Assembly (NCBI GenBank): GCA_902783215.1
Contig: CACZQD010000012.1
Location: 1-5,786 of the forward strand
Source: an uncultured Erysipelotrichaceae bacterium
Lineage (GTDB): Bacteria > Bacillota_I > Bacilli_A > RF39 > UBA660
DNA length: 5,786 bases
Direction of reading: 5' to 3'
Shown one piece after another: positions 4,904-5,786 of the stretch. The position numbers were made by a program, and so were the translations under genes. Within the stretch, counting starts at the first letter, position 1. Every line of letters begins with the position of its first letter. The notes under the pieces were generated by a model. The model was not told the origin of the DNA, searched no databases, and worked only from the letters and a program-made list of their open reading frames with translations.

Positions 4904-5786
4904 CTACACAGTATTTTTCAAATGATTAACAATCCGGTTTAATTCCATTTTATGAGATCCCTTAATATAAATACATTTATCATCTAGATTAAGACTATCT
5001 AAATATATAATAATGTCATCAATTGTATTAAAATGACTAGAATGAATATATTTAGTATAATTACCTATGGTAATAACAATTTTTCTATCAATACTATTTA
5101 ATATCTTATTAATTTTCTTATGATATTTTTTACTATACTTACCAAGTTCTAACATATCTCCTAAAATAATTATTTTATCTTTATTAATTCTTTTTAAATA
5201 ATTAAGTCCACACCTTATAGATTCATAACTAGCATTGTAACTATCATCTATTAAAGTATAATTATTCATACAAATTTGATTTAGTCTATGGTCTATCATT
5301 TTAAAATTACCAATGGTATCTAAAATATCATCTATTTCAATTTTAAAATCTAAACCACACTTAATAGCTTCAAGTATTATCGGAATATATTCAATACTAG
5401 ATATTTTGAAATTAACTAAATATTCTCTATCAACATAAACATTAAAACACATCAAATTTTGAAATAATTTAATATGATAAGCTATTAAATCATTATTTAA
5501 ATTTAAACCACATTTAAAACAATTTATTTTTTTTAAATATTTATCATCACCATTAACAATTAATTCTCCTTTTAAACCATCTATAATTTCTTTCTTAGCT
5601 TTAAATATTTCTTTTTTATTCTTAAAATTACCTATATGTGCACTACCAACATTAGTAATAAAAGCTTTAATTGGATTAGTCATCTTTGATAATTTAGATA
5701 ATTCCCCTTTATGATTCATTCCCATTTCTAAAACACACAAATCATAACTACTATCTAACTCTTTCAAAGTATTAAAAATACCAATA
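4904..5786 (-). CDS. murF: UDP-N-acetylmuramoyl-tripeptide--D-alanyl-D-alanine ligase, C-terminal part
   Basis: MurF adds D-Ala-D-Ala to UDP-MurNAc-tripeptide using ATP, the last cytosolic step of the peptidoglycan precursor. About 293 residues are visible; the frame is open to the right edge, so the N-terminal domain and the P-loop GTNGKTT lie outside. The internal TTG at 5767 is not a start, because IGIFNTLKELD upstream of it continues the family pattern. Numbering from that TTG: VLEMGMNHKGEL (12-23), ITNVGSAHIGNF (37-48), the likely carbamylated Lys K58 in FKAKKEI, and VNGDD (71-75). Then come MIDHRLN (157-163) and LIDDSYNAS (172-180) at the domain 2/3 border, ILGDMLELG (201-209), and IYIKGSHKMEL (266-276). 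SYNAS replaces the commoner SYNAN, a mild change. Stop is TAG at 4906-4904, followed by a U-rich stretch without a hairpin. Confidence 0.95.
   Translation of the reverse strand, partial: IGIFNTLKELDSSYDLCVLEMGMNHKGELSKLSKMTNPIKAFITNVGSAHIGNFKNKKEIFKAKKEIIDGLKGELIVNGDDKYLKKINCFKCGLNLNNDLIAYHIKLFQNLMCFNVYVDREYLVNFKISSIEYIPIILEAIKCGLDFKIEIDDILDTIGNFKMIDHRLNQICMNNYTLIDDSYNASYESIRCGLNYLKRINKDKIIILGDMLELGKYSKKYHKKINKILNSIDRKIVITIGNYTKYIHSSHFNTIDDIIIYLDSLNLDDKCIYIKGSHKMELNRIVNHLKNTV

Noticed and set aside
5765..5767. TTG as the start of the murF reading frame.
   Set aside because: The frame stays open to the window edge with family-like residues before it, and the essential ATP-binding domain must lie upstream.
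279..5786. No TGA stop codons among seven visible stops, hinting at UGA reassigned to Trp.
   Set aside because: Seven stops is too few in DNA this AT-rich; the Trp codons I checked are TGG, and the genes are full length with the standard code. The PBP truncation is by two TAA codons, so a code change would not repair it.
1..5786. CRISPR arrays, transposon ends, tRNA or rRNA genes, prophage or defence modules.
   Set aside because: I saw no regularly spaced repeats, transposase motifs, cloverleaf structure or known defence domains; almost all of the window is accounted for by the listed genes.

Overview
The window comes from an AT-rich (estimated below 30% GC, not counted), walled, low-GC Gram-positive bacterium (Bacillota/Bacilli-like, possibly an uncultured gut lineage). 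The evidence is the base composition, the AGAGG/GGTGAT-type ribosome binding sites, a SpoVD-like penicillin-binding protein, MurF, and a bacterial-type Tgt. All recognisable genes lie on the minus strand, so transcription runs from high to low coordinates. All seven visible stop codons are TAA or TAG, and the genes read through normally with the standard bacterial code.

In transcription order: (1) the C-terminal two thirds of murF, entering from the right edge; (2) a 72-base gap with a possible extended -10 promoter; (3) a 249-residue protein of unknown function; (4) tgt, tRNA-guanine transglycosylase, 12 bases later; (5) a cytosolic-looking calcineurin-type metallophosphoesterase whose start overlaps the end of tgt; (6) a 184-residue protein of a family of unknown function, joined by a TAATG stop/start overlap; (7) a SpoVD/FtsI-like class B penicillin-binding protein, 38 bases later; (8) a symmetric hairpin terminator; (9) the first 15 codons of a probable AAA-type ATPase leaving by the left edge, preceded by a set of inverted GTAC-centred repeats and a possible extended -10 promoter. 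Genes 3 to 7 are packed like one operon.

The two cell-wall functions (MurF makes the UDP-MurNAc-pentapeptide; the class B PBP cross-links it) enclose a tRNA modification gene and three accessory genes. Nothing shows that these work as one system, and I would call the arrangement mostly housekeeping.

The clear anomaly is the PBP. It stops at residue 418, just after the conserved TPI(Q/H)L motif and before the catalytic KTG box. About 30 codons of coding-like sequence in another frame, without a start codon, run from there to the terminator. This looks like an internal deletion or rearrangement with frameshift (or an assembly join) at about positions 278-300. I found no convincing undescribed defence, mobile or RNA system here.
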